Positions 8,123 to 18,500 of a DNA stretch of 64,000 nt are shown here, piece after piece; within the stretch, counting starts at the first letter, position 1, and the number at the start of each line of letters is the position of its first letter. Made by a program: the position numbers and the translations under genes. The notes below the pieces were generated by a model that worked only from the letters and a program-made list of their open reading frames with translations, did not search any database and had not been told where the DNA came from. The DNA lies in the NCBI GenBank assembly GCA_905181855.1, contig CAJIZE010000012.1, positions 31,743-95,742 of the forward strand. The letters run 5' to 3'. This DNA comes from an uncultured Flavobacteriales bacterium. GTDB lineage: Bacteria > Bacteroidota > Bacteroidia > Flavobacteriales_G > Salibacteraceae.

Positions 8123-9030
8123 TGAAATTTAGCGTTATGGTATTAGGTGCAAATTCTGCCATACCTACCGCCAACCGTTTTCCTACTTCACAGGTCTTAA
8201 ATGTAAACGAAACCTATTATCTAGTTGATTGCGGCGAAGGAACTCAAATCCAGCTTCGCAAAAACAAGATTAAGTTTCAGCGTATTACGGCTATTTTTAT
8301 ATCGCATTTACATGGCGATCATTACTTTGGCTTAATAGGATTACTGAACACTATGCATCTGTTAAAGCGTGAGAAACATTTAACTATAGTTTGCCCTGAA
8401 GGGTTAAAGGCCATTCTACAAATCCAGTTTGATGCAGGAAATACAACACTAAATTATCCAATTAATTTCCAGTTTATAACCTTTGAAAATGGTGCTCAAG
8501 CCTATACTGATAATAAAATAACTGTTGAAATATTAAAACTAAACCATAGAATTAATTGCGCAGGTTTTGTTTTTACTGAAAATAAAAAAGAACCGAACAT
8601 TAATAAATCAGCAGTTGCTGATTATCAATTAACTACAGATGAAATTAAAGCCCTAAAACGCGGCGACACTTTAAATAAAAATGGTGTTGTTTTAGGAGAC
8701 AATATATTGGATGTAGTGCATACTACTAGAAAATATGCTTATGTAACCGATACCAAAAAAAATTTAAAAATAATTCCATTTATTGAAAATGCTGATCTAC
8801 TTTACCATGAAGCAACATTTTTAGACTCTGAAAAACTTCTTGCTAAAAAAACCTTTCATTGCACTACTTTACAAGCTGCTGACATCGCTAATAGGTCTAA
8901 AGCTAAGCAACTCATGATTGGCCACTACTCTGCTAGATACAATGATTTAGACGTGTTATTGGAAGAAACCAAAACGTCATTCCAAAATACGGTTTTAGCT
9001 CTTGAGGGAAAGACCTATGAACTTGGCTAA
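8122..9030 (+). CDS. rnz: Ribonuclease Z (tRNA 3'-endonuclease)
   Basis: 302 residues, full length for the short RNase Z form. It is a metallo-beta-lactamase-fold enzyme that removes 3' trailers from pre-tRNA. The metal-binding motif is at about 62-68 (HLHGDHYFGL), with further ligands in TDTKK, the LYHEATF block and the C-terminal GHYSARY block. The start codon overlaps the preceding stop by one base, indicating coupling to the pyrR operon. No terminator was found directly downstream. Confidence 0.93.
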   Translation: MKFSVMVLGANSAIPTANRFPTSQVLNVNETYYLVDCGEGTQIQLRKNKIKFQRITAIFISHLHGDHYFGLIGLLNTMHLLKREKHLTIVCPEGLKAILQIQFDAGNTTLNYPINFQFITFENGAQAYTDNKITVEILKLNHRINCAGFVFTENKKEPNINKSAVADYQLTTDEIKALKRGDTLNKNGVVLGDNILDVVHTTRKYAYVTDTKKNLKIIPFIENADLLYHEATFLDSEKLLAKKTFHCTTLQAADIANRSKAKQLMIGHYSARYNDLDVLLEETKTSFQNTVLALEGKTYELG

Positions 9031-9052
9031 ATACAAGTACATTATAAGTCTT

Positions 9053-9163
9053 AGATAACAGGAAAATTAAAGTAAACAAACTGTACTCTCCTTCTTCAGA
9101 ATCTAAATTAATAGAACCTCCTATGTATTTAATTCCTTCATTGGCGATATATAGTCCCGTGCT
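9053..9163 (-). pseudogene. Histidine kinase remnant (C-terminal HATPase end)
   Basis: On the minus strand one frame reads TGLYIANEGIKYIGG followed by SINLDSEEGEYSLFT. This is the pattern at the end of a sensor kinase ATPase domain: G-box GLxI, an amphipathic helix, GGxIxLxSxxGxxSxFT. Upstream in this frame are two stop codons, and the G-box has lost residues compared with the usual GxGLGL. There is no start and the frame runs into the 3' end of rnz. It is a decayed fragment with no function expected. Confidence 0.5.
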
Positions 9164-9816
9164 ACAGCGCTATCAGAAGTTGCATTAAGCCTAACTAATA
9201 AACTACGTCTCTAATAATCCAGTCGAGACCCGTTTTGATTAATGCTAATTTTTGGTGGTTTGAATAAACGAATCAATGGTTGTGGCGATTCGGTTGTTTA
9301 ATCTATTGACTGCTATACCAAATAAATAATATAGTAAAATTACTTTATTTTGAATTATGTGGTGTAGTCCGTGAGTTGATTTATTATTATTCTAAATTAA
9401 ATGATTTAGCAACCAACATTACCATTCATGTCGGTGACTAGTTTTCAGGTTTTGTCTTATTGTAACCGTTTGGCTTTTAAAGCCGATTTTACTATATTTA
9501 AAAAAACTAACATGGTCATTGTGACGATGCCACCCTAAAAACCGTAGCTATACAAAAAATATCATGCTGAACTCGGTTAAGTATCTATATATCCAATATC
9601 CCAGAGTCTAAACATTGATTATATACGAGATTATGAACAGCTGTTTCGTACCAATTTACTTTCGTCAATTTGGTTCAACTACACTTTCAGAATGACCTTA
9701 GCGGACTTTTTTAGTAAAACATAAGCTAGCTTGGAGTCTAAAACCTCAGGTAAAAGTGCAAAAAACACAACCCGTAGATAAAACTAATAGTTAAGAATAA
9801 TTTATTCTTTGACATC
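9164..9816. other. Gene-free stretch, about 650 bases
   Basis: No open frame of useful length is seen on either strand. It contains small inverted repeats: CGAATC (9269-9274) with GATTCG (9287-9292), GGCTTT/AAAGCC (9472-9484), and AAGAATAA/TTATTCTT (9793-9809). No tRNA, tmRNA, RNase P or SRP RNA signature was recognised. Together with the kinase fragment beside it, decayed coding sequence is the likeliest explanation. Confidence 0.5.
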
Positions 9817-9847
9817 AGCAAGCGCGTATTTCTATTCCGCGCTTGCT
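9817..9847. terminator. Strong 10-bp hairpin downstream of floA
   Basis: AGCAAGCGCG (9817-9826) and CGCGCTTGCT (9838-9847) are perfectly complementary around an 11-base loop. The stem is unusually GC-rich for this region. It begins 20 bases past the floA stop on the minus strand. No U-tract follows in either direction, so it may be a termination, processing or mRNA-protecting stem. Confidence 0.55.
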
Positions 9848-9866
9848 ACATATCAATTCTTTCAAC

Positions 9867-10889
9867 CTACTTCAGCGGGTTATTACCATCATTTTTAGAT
9901 GGTTTGGAAATACTCTTGCGCATTTCGGTATCGCTTTGTATATTTTTTAATTTATAGTAATCCATAATACCAAGATTGCCACTTCTAAAAGCTTCAGCAA
10001 TGGCCATAGGTATTTGAGCTTCTGCTTCAATTACTTTAGCCCTTGCCTCTTCGGCTTTTGCTTTCATTTCTTGTTCAGTTGCAACAGCCATCGCTCTACG
10101 TTCTTCAGCTTTTGCTTGTGCAATGTTTTTATCTGCCTCAGCTTGATCTATTTGTAAAACCGCACCAATGTTTTTCCCAATATCAACATCTGCAATATCA
10201 ATCGATAAAATTTCGAATGCTGTTCCACTATCTAATCCACGTGCTAACACCACTTTTGAAATAGAATCAGGGTTTTCTAGTACTGCTTTGTGCGACGACG
10301 CTGAACCAATCGAAGAAACAACTCCCTCGCCTACTCTAGCCAAAATAGTATCCTCACCTGCACCACCAACCAATTGTTTGATGTTGGCACGAACCGTAAT
10401 TCTTGCTTTAGCAATTAACTGAATTCCATCTTTTGCAACTGCTGTAACTGGAGGAGTATCAATAACTTTCGGGTTAACCGACATTTGCACAGCTTCAAAT
10501 ACGTCTCTACCTGCCAAATCAATGGCCGTAGCTGATTTAAAATCTAAAGAAATGTTTGCCTTATCAGCTGATATTAATGCATTTACCACATTTATAACAT
10601 TACCACCTGCTAAAAAATGCGTTTCCAAATCGTCTCTACTAATTCCTAAACCAGCTTTTGTTGAGTTTATCATAGCTTTAACGATAACTCCCGGCGGAAC
10701 TTTTCTCCATCGCATCAGCACCAACTGCAACAACGATATTCTAACACCAGAAAGCAATGCAGAAAACCACATCCCTACAGGAATAAAGTAGAACAAAAAA
10801 TATAACGCGATAATGGCTCCTACTCCTAGTGCGATGATCATTCCTACGGTTTGTTCCAATAACAGAACACTTAATAAATTCAAATTCAT
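9867..10889 (-). CDS. floA: Flotillin-like protein FloA
   Basis: 340 residues, close to the family length of about 330. It begins with a hydrophobic stretch (about 14-40) that inserts as a membrane hairpin. An SPFH-type domain follows ([21 protein letters not shown], the [19 protein letters not shown] block). The C-terminal third is Ala/Glu-rich coiled coil ([18 protein letters not shown] and so on). FloA proteins organise membrane microdomains. The start overlaps the nfeD stop by four bases. The NfeD-FloA pairing is conserved in many bacteria and supports the call. Confidence 0.92.
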   Translation of the reverse strand: MNLNLLSVLLLEQTVGMIIALGVGAIIALYFLFYFIPVGMWFSALLSGVRISLLQLVLMRWRKVPPGVIVKAMINSTKAGLGISRDDLETHFLAGGNVINVVNALISADKANISLDFKSATAIDLAGRDVFEAVQMSVNPKVIDTPPVTAVAKDGIQLIAKARITVRANIKQLVGGAGEDTILARVGEGVVSSIGSASSHKAVLENPDSISKVVLARGLDSGTAFEILSIDIADVDIGKNIGAVLQIDQAEADKNIAQAKAEERRAMAVATEQEMKAKAEEARAKVIEAEAQIPMAIAEAFRSGNLGIMDYYKLKNIQSDTEMRKSISKPSKNDGNNPLK

Positions 10890-11353
10890 TGTTTTGGTTT
10901 TACGATTATTTTATTGGCTTCAATCTGAACAATCTCAATTTCTACATTTTGATCTACAAATTCAGAGAATGAAGTAACTTCTACTAATTTATTTTTAATT
11001 CTTGCTTTCCCAACAGGGTTTAATCTTGATGTTGTTTTGCCAATTTCACCTACTTGAAAAAGCTCCTCATAATTATCGGAGTTACTTCTACCTGTTAAGG
11101 TTGTTTTTAGTGAAACGCGCTCCCATGTTTTTGCTCTCAACGATAATATTAAAATTCCCACGCTTGAAAATGCACCAACGGCCAATACCAAATGACCTGT
11201 ATTCATGCTTCTTTCGTATGCCAGGTAAACTGAAAACAAGAGAAGTAAGAACCCAAATATGCCAACAAATCCAACGCCAGGAACCACAAGGACTTCAGCT
11301 ATCATCAATAAGATAGCAAGGAACAAAATAATTAAAATGGCGGTTAATGTCAT
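10886..11353 (-). CDS. NfeD family membrane protein
   Basis: 155 residues. Three hydrophobic segments (about 4-22, 26-46 and 52-72) are followed by a soluble OB-fold-type domain of about 75 residues ([18 protein letters not shown], ending KIIVKPKQ). This is the short NfeD form without the ClpP-like protease domain. NfeD proteins partner with flotillin/stomatin proteins, and the downstream gene is floA, overlapping by four bases. The two form an operon. Confidence 0.88.
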   Translation of the reverse strand: MTLTAILIILFLAILLMIAEVLVVPGVGFVGIFGFLLLLFSVYLAYERSMNTGHLVLAVGAFSSVGILILSLRAKTWERVSLKTTLTGRSNSDNYEELFQVGEIGKTTSRLNPVGKARIKNKLVEVTSFSEFVDQNVEIEIVQIEANKIIVKPKQ

Positions 11354-11447
11354 ATAATTTTAAGTTGCATAAAAGTAATAAAACATTGAACTATAAAACA
11401 ACCATCTACCACATTTATCTGTGATTTAAAAACAGCTTTAATAAGTG

Positions 11448-12247
11448 TTACTTTTTGTAGTAAGAAAGAGCCTCTGGCAAATATGTTTTCAGGTCCGAAA
11501 TTCTGGTTTCATGGTTTGGATAAGTACTCATAAATTCAGGTGTCTGAGCACCTCCTGTTGCTGCCATGCGGCCCCAAAAGCTAACAGCATCTGATGGGTC
11601 GTACCCTGCTAAAGCCATAAAAATCAAACCCATTTTTTCTGATTCAGATTCGTGTTTTCTAGAATATTTTAATGACCCCAATTGAGTTCCTAATCCATAA
11701 GAGGAAAAAAAATATTCTGACCAATATCAGGTTGTTCTTCAACAGCTTTTGAAAGGCCAACTCCACCAATTTGAATGGCCATTCCTTGACTCATACGTTC
11801 GTTACCATGGCGAGCAATAGCATGAGCAATTTCATGCCCCATTACTACGGCCAATCCTGTTTCTGTTTGTGTTAAGGGAAGAATACCAGTATAAAAACAA
11901 ACTTTACCTCCTGGCATACACCAAGCATTAATTACATCTTTATCTACAACGTTGAACTCCCATTCAAAGTTTTTAATCCTTTTATCCAGATGGTTTTCAA
12001 TTAGATAAGCTTCAACCGCTTTGGCAATTCGATTTCCAACACTTCTTAACATTTGAACACGATTATCTGATTCTGGTAATGCTTCATTCTCTTGCAAAAA
12101 AGTACCGTACTGTGTTAAGCTCATACTCATTAACTGACTTTCAGGCAATAAATTAAATTGCTTACGACCAGTAATTGGAACCTTTGCGCAACTTTCAACT
12201 ACTAATAGAACAACTATTAGCATTGAAACTTTAAAAATAATTTTCAT
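11448..12247 (-). pseudogene. M48 family metalloprotease lipoprotein, interrupted by a frameshift
   Basis: Two frames join into one M48 protein of about 266 residues. The first (12247-11690) has a lipoprotein signal (lipobox VVESC, Cys about 20) and the zinc motif HEIAH (GHEIAHAIARHG). The second (up to 11448) has the third-ligand block ESESEKMG and the AGYDP region typical of family end sequences. The break falls in a run of eight As on the plus strand (11705-11712). One extra base restores NIFFSSYGLGTQLG across the join. It is either a real frameshift that inactivates the protease or a homopolymer sequencing error. Family members act in periplasmic protein quality control. Confidence 0.85.
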
Positions 12248-12248
12248 G

Positions 12249-12557
12249 TTATTCTATTTCGGCAGTAAGGCCGCGGTTGAGTAGTTCAGAGCAAATTGGC
12301 TTCAGCTCATTGTACGTTCCTGATTTTACATCACACTTACCTTTATAATGCACCAAATAAGTACATTGTGTAGCTTGCTCTAATTCGTGCTCACATAAAT
12401 CCATTAAGGCTTCTATTACAAAGTCAAAAGTGTTTTCTTCATCATTATAAAGAATGATAGATTGAGCTTCTTGTTCAAGGATTAAAACTTCTTCTTCACA
12501 TTCAGTTTGTGTATCAGAATTACCAACAACTAATTTTCCAAAGTAACTATTTCTCAT
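12249..12557 (-). CDS. clpS: ATP-dependent Clp protease adaptor ClpS
   Basis: 102 residues from the ATG at 12557. A longer start at 12590 would overlap the preceding gene by 26 bases and is less likely. The core ClpS signature is present: LYNDEENTFDFVIEAL (N-degron binding pocket), CEHELEQATQC and VHYKGKCDVKSG. ClpS delivers N-end-rule substrates to ClpA/ClpC-ClpP in the cytoplasm. It sits between the giant envelope gene and the M48 protease gene and probably shares their transcript. Confidence 0.9.
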   Translation of the reverse strand: MRNSYFGKLVVGNSDTQTECEEEVLILEQEAQSIILYNDEENTFDFVIEALMDLCEHELEQATQCTYLVHYKGKCDVKSGTYNELKPICSELLNRGLTAEIE

Positions 12558-12564
12558 TATTAAT

Positions 12565-15500
12565 CTATTGATTTCGTGCTTTTTCAACATCTATTCTTTG
12601 ACCTCCTTGAAGAGCAATTATGAATGCATCGTTAAGACCAAGTTTAATCATTGCATTTTTAAATTCATCCGCTTCCCTGTAGTTTTTATAAGTACCAACT
12701 AAATATTTGGTTAACCCTGCTGTATTTTCAACAATGTCAACCCCAAATTTTGTAAGACCCAAAATCACTTTTGCCTCTTTAACAGGAATATCTTTTTCGT
12801 ATGCACCAACTTGAATTCGGTAAACGATCGCATCTAGTGTTGGTCTGCTAACTGGATTTGTAGGAGCCACTGCATTTGGTATAGGTTTTTCAGTAGGTCG
12901 TACTTGAGGTTTGGTAGGTTGAGTTACCGTTTTATCAGCAGGCTTTTCTTGAACTGTTTTTGGAGTATTCGTTGGTTTATTTACTGGAGCAGATTGAGCA
13001 GTTAAGTTGTCAGGATTAACTCTGTTTTTATTTTCATATGCCGTTACAAAGGCATCTTGAACACCATTTGCCACAATTTTGTTTTTAGCGGTAATAGCCT
13101 CGTTAATGTTATCAAACACTCCTGAATTGTAGCGGTAAAAACCAGAAGCCGTTTTAAAGATGGCTATTGGTGAAATGTTATTTAAATCCTTTGGTTCAAT
13201 AATCTTTCTATAAACCCCAATTTGCACTGTATAATAACTTCCCTCTAGTTTAGAAAGGTCTGTGTAGTCGGCACTTTTACTATTTGTTTGAATATCCGAT
13301 ACACTTGTTCTTTTGCTTGGTGTTGGTGGTAAGTTTTCAATTGAGCTGGCGGCTAATCCTGTGGTTGTTCCAGTATTCGAATTCGATGTTTCAGCTGATG
13401 ATGGTTTTGGTAACCCTCCACTCAAATTTGCTGTAGGAGCGCCAACAAAGTTCTGTAACTCTCTAGCATCTGAAGTCTGGATTCTTTTACCATTATAGTA
13501 GGCAACCACAAATGCATCTTGATACCCAAGTTTTCGGATTTCGTTTTTAGCAACATCTGCTGTTCCGAATTGCTCAAACAAACCTGCTGTATACCTTAAC
13601 AAACCTCCACCTGCATTTTCTGCTGTTATAGGTGCAAATCCTCTAAAGTTCCCTGGTGGAATTCTTTTATTAAAAGCACCAATTTGAACTTTATATACTA
13701 AACCAGATGGCAGTTCAGGGTCAAATTGAATTGGTTGTGCTTCATTGTAATATGCAGTATTCTCATCGCCAATTTTAAAGATTGACTTGGTATTCGGATC
13801 ATACGATAAATCAATTTCCTTAGCACTAGCAACCGTTCGGAAAGCTGATGGATTTGGAGTAATATTCCCGTTTTTCGAAGAGCCTTGACTAATTGCATTG
13901 CCAGTGTTCTCACTTTCACCCTCATTTAAATTTGTATTGTTATCCGCTTGATTATTTGAATTTTGTTTATTGGTATTTTGGGCAATTTGACCTGAACTTG
14001 AGACAGGACTGGCTAATTGTTTGTTGTTATAGGCTATAACTAAGGAAGCTAGTGCTGGATCTAAACTTGCCACAAAATCTTCAAGTTCTTTCTTCTTTGT
14101 CATACCGGCATCTGATAAATCAATGGCCGCACCTTCCATTTTTTCCGCCTCTTTAAGTTTTTCTTTTCCTGATTTATTTAAATCCTCAGCTTGCGTTAAC
14201 AGTCTTTTCCTTTCTTCTAACTCTGTTGTAGCAGATGCTTGCTGCTTTAATTTAAGGGCATCTCCAATATCTAATTGTCCTTTCTCTCGTGTTGAATTAG
14301 CCTGTTTATACAACGTTTCTGCTTCGCGCATTACTCGTTCGTAATCGCCTTTTAAAGTTGTAAATTTCTCAAACTCTTGTGTTGATGTAACTTGTTTCAC
14401 TTCTGCTTCGGTAAGCGTTCGATCTGAAGTTGGGAAATTAAAGTTCGACAACGTTGAAGGTAATTCACTTTTTACTTCGGCAATTTTTTCTACTCTTTTC
14501 ACGTCAGATGCCAATGAAACCACCTGTTTTGACAATTCAAGGTTTTTGTTGGCTCTGGTTTCAACCATTGCCGCTTCTCTATAAAGTCTTTTATTTTCAG
14601 TGGTATCGGCACTTTCAGCATCAGATTTCAATTTCACAGAATAAGCTAAAGAATCTTCACCCATTTGTTTTAGCTTTTTAGCGTCTTCTATTAATCCTTG
14701 AATTAGAGTTTCGTTTGCTTCAGGGTTTCCAACCGCATTTATTTCTGCATCCTTTATGGTTCTACTTTTCTTTTTAGCAAATTCGACATCTGCCTCGGCA
14801 AATGTTTTTTGCTGATTTAACTGAGCCAATCCTTGGAGCATTTCTGCCTTTTTAACAGGGTCACTTTCTGACTCGGCCGCAGACTTAATTGTATTAATTG
14901 AAGCCTCAATTAATATCACCTCTTGATTTGCCTGCTCAACCATAAAGTCTGCATTGTTTTGAGCATAAGTTTCACCCGTAAACAACTGCTGATTTACCCT
15001 AAAGTCATTTACTGATGCCGAATTGTTGATTGCAGAACTAACTGCTGATGAAGGGTTGTTTGTGCCATTTGATTTTGAACTACTCCCTAATGAACCTAGG
15101 TCAGCATTGTTGAACTCAGATTCAGAATTAAATGCAATGGTGTTTGATTTTGAAGTAGAATACCGTCCTAACGCAGCATAAATGTCGTTTGCTTGCTTCG
15201 CTAAAAACAAGGATTGGTCATAATCAAGGTTCGCCTGTTCAACAGCTCTATTTTTCTCATCAGGATCTGTAATTGAGCTTGCATTTTGACTCTGTTGCAC
15301 CGAACTTAATAACATTTGTTGTGACTGTGCTGCCAGATATTCTGCCCTATCCTTGGTAACACCTGAACTTGGCGGTGGTAGGTCTGTAATAGGATTGTCT
15401 ACTGCATATTGAACGACCAAGCCTGTTGCTTGGTTCATTTCCTTCTCCTTAATTGCCTTAAGTTGGGTCAAGCTAGAAATTCTTTTCTCTACTATCATTT

Positions 15501-18500
15501 TTCTATGTGGGTCCGCATCAGCAGCAGCTATTTGTTCAAGCTCCGCAACTTCTATTTGAATATCAGCAACCCATCTTTCACTTATGTCTTTTGTCTTTAA
15601 CAATCTTAAATAATCATTGTCAATTTCTCCAACATCCCCAAATTCTAGGTTGTAGGCTTTATTGTAGCCACTTTTGTTCACATTACCAATGCTTTGATAG
15701 GCAAGTTGTGCATTTAAAACCGGGTCATCGGTTGCTCCAACAACAATTTGACCATTTTGCTTTACGCTTAAATATTCATATGTTCCAAATGCAGCATCTT
15801 CAATTTCATCAATCTGAACTTGTAGCTCATCTATTTCTGTGGTAAGCGTTTCTTTTTTAGAGTCTGATGTTGCATTTCTTCGTTTTTGTTTAAGGTAGAA
15901 TAAGTCTGTTTCAAGCTTATTGCCCCAATTGTCCATAATCTCAGCCTTACTAGTTTCTCTTTGTATCTCATCTTCTATCACATTTGCTTGTTCAAGTTCA
16001 GCAGTAAACTTGCCAGCGTAATCATTATTCTGCGGTAATTCTGAAGGTTCAATTGAACTTGGCTTGTTGGGCTTTACATTAGGTCCCCCAGATATTGAAG
16101 CACTAAGAGGCAGTTCGGCTCCTTCAGGAACCGGTAAAAAGAAACCAGCATTGTAATCAGAATTATAATTGTATGAATTGTTGTCAGTATTTGGATTGCT
16201 GTAACCTATTTCTTGGGAACTTTCAGACGAAGAATTTTGGTTACTTGCCTGCTCGCTAGTTGTGGAAGAATCTTGCGATGAGCTCTGAGAAGAGCCTTCG
16301 GTTGAGCTTTCGCTTAATGAGGATGCATTTGAAGTAACATTGTCATTTGAATTAGAATCTGTGCTTGTATTTAAGTTACCATATTGATTATCAGCTAAAG
16401 CTGGAGCATCTAAAATGCTTGAAGTTGTTGCTGTTCCGTTTGGTGTATTCAAAGCAGTTAGAGCTGCAGCTGATTTAAAAAAATTAGGTACAAGAACCAT
16501 CTCTGGGTCAACTCCTGAGTTGTTAATAGCTACGGCCATTTCTTGTTCGATTACATTATCCGAAATATCAGGATATTGAATTTTGGTTAACTCGGGAATC
16601 ATTGCAAGTTCATATTTTAAACTTTTCCGTTTTTTCTCAGCTTTTGCAATTGCAATTTTCGCATCTAAAATACCGGCTTTACTTGTGGCAATTAATTCCT
16701 CTTTATCATCTATCAATGGTTGAATTTCTGCTTTATTCTTATCCTTCTTTGTTATGTTCAGTTTAGTATATAAATCTTCAAGAGCCGATTCTTCTGAAGC
16801 TAAAGTCCTTTCAAGTTCATCTGCATAAGCTTGCTTTTTCTCAACCACTTTTTTACTATCCTCATAATCAGAAAGCACTTTCTTGGTTATTGCAAAAGCA
16901 GAACTCACTTTTTCTTCCTCTTTATATTGGCTCACATATTCAACAAAATCAGATTGGAATGAATCAGCATTCTCAACATCTGTTAATGATTGATTGTTTT
17001 GGTCTGCCTGAGTAGCTTTAGCGCCAAGCTCATTTGCTTTGATTGATTGATTTGAATATGAAGATGAAAGTGCTGAATATTTTTCCGTTAATGATGCTGC
17101 TGCATTTGCTTGTTCTTGATGTGTATCTAATTCTGCCATTAGCGCATCAAGCTCCTTTTGAGTTTCAGGTGTAATTTCTTCGTCACTTAAGGTGAGTTTT
17201 TCTATTTGGGCAGATTCATTATCAGCAAGCTCTTGTTTGCTTGAAGAAATTGAATTTGACAATGTACTTTGTTTACTTAAATTCTTGGAGCTCTCTTCAA
17301 AGAAAGAACTCATTTTTTCGGCTTGATCTGCAACTTTAGTTGGCTCTGAAAGCATTGCCGCATATTCAGCCTCTGCAATTTTTGCCGAAGAATTAATTGA
17401 TGAGTTGTCGGAACCACTAGAATTACCCTGATCTGCTGTCAAATCAGAAATTTGACTGGTTTCACCTTCTTGATTGTTAATCAATTCAGTGTTTTCGGAT
17501 GGTTTTGCTTGTGCAACTAACTGTTCTTTTTCTTGATAATTTACTTCGAGATTTGCCTGATCTACAAGTAACTCAACCGACATTGGTAATTCATCTTCTC
17601 CTATTCCTTCGTCAAGCAAGTTGGTGATAATTAACTTTTCCTCATCACCTTCCACTACAATCTCCATTTTCTGTTTAAATGGTTTAAATGAGCCATTATC
17701 AGTCATTTCAACCACCCCAGCATGGGTTAAAAGAGAGTTTTCTTGCTCTACTAAGAAACGAAATTTACCACTGCTAGGTAGTTTAATGGAATAGTTTCCA
17801 ACAGCATCAGTTTCATAGCTACCGACTGTTTCGTTGTTGTACATGTTTTCAACGGTGATTTTAGCGCTTTTAGAACTGGGCGCATTAAACTCACCCATTA
17901 TCACCGAATATTGAACAGGAACTCTCACCATTCCTATGTTGTATACGTTTACTTTATTTCCTGCCATTGACCTATTAGAAGTAAAATAGGCTCTATCGTT
18001 GTCTTTATTTGGAATAAAGAAATAGTCGTCTTTTGGTGTATTGATAGCAAAATCAACATTTACAGGCTCACTCCATTGGCCTGTTTCAGTATTTAGGAAT
18101 GACCGAAAAATATCATACCCCCCCATACTGTTGTGACCAGTTGATGAAAAATAAAGTTCCGTTCCGTTTGGATGTATAAATGGATAATTCTCGTCACCTT
18201 CAGAATTCAGCACTCCTTCAAGCTTAATTGGTGTTCCCCATTCACCTTCAACTGTTTTATCAACATAAAAAATATCTAAAGCTTGAGTTGTTTTAGGGTC
18301 GGTCATTGAAAAATATAACCGCTTGGCATCATCTGGCAAAAACATTACCGTGTTAACGTTGTTCTTTTTTTCAAATTCAGATTTAAAATCTTCGGGCTTA
18401 ACAATTAACTTGCCTCCGTATCCTTCCATATTATAAGCTCTAAAAAAATCCTCATGCGTTGATTGACTTTTCTCATAAACTACTAAATCAGTAATATTTC

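Noticed and set aside
13313..15845. Several plus-strand ORFs inside the giant SPOR protein gene
   Set aside because: They are antisense shadows of a long, well-supported coding frame with no independent start or family signal.
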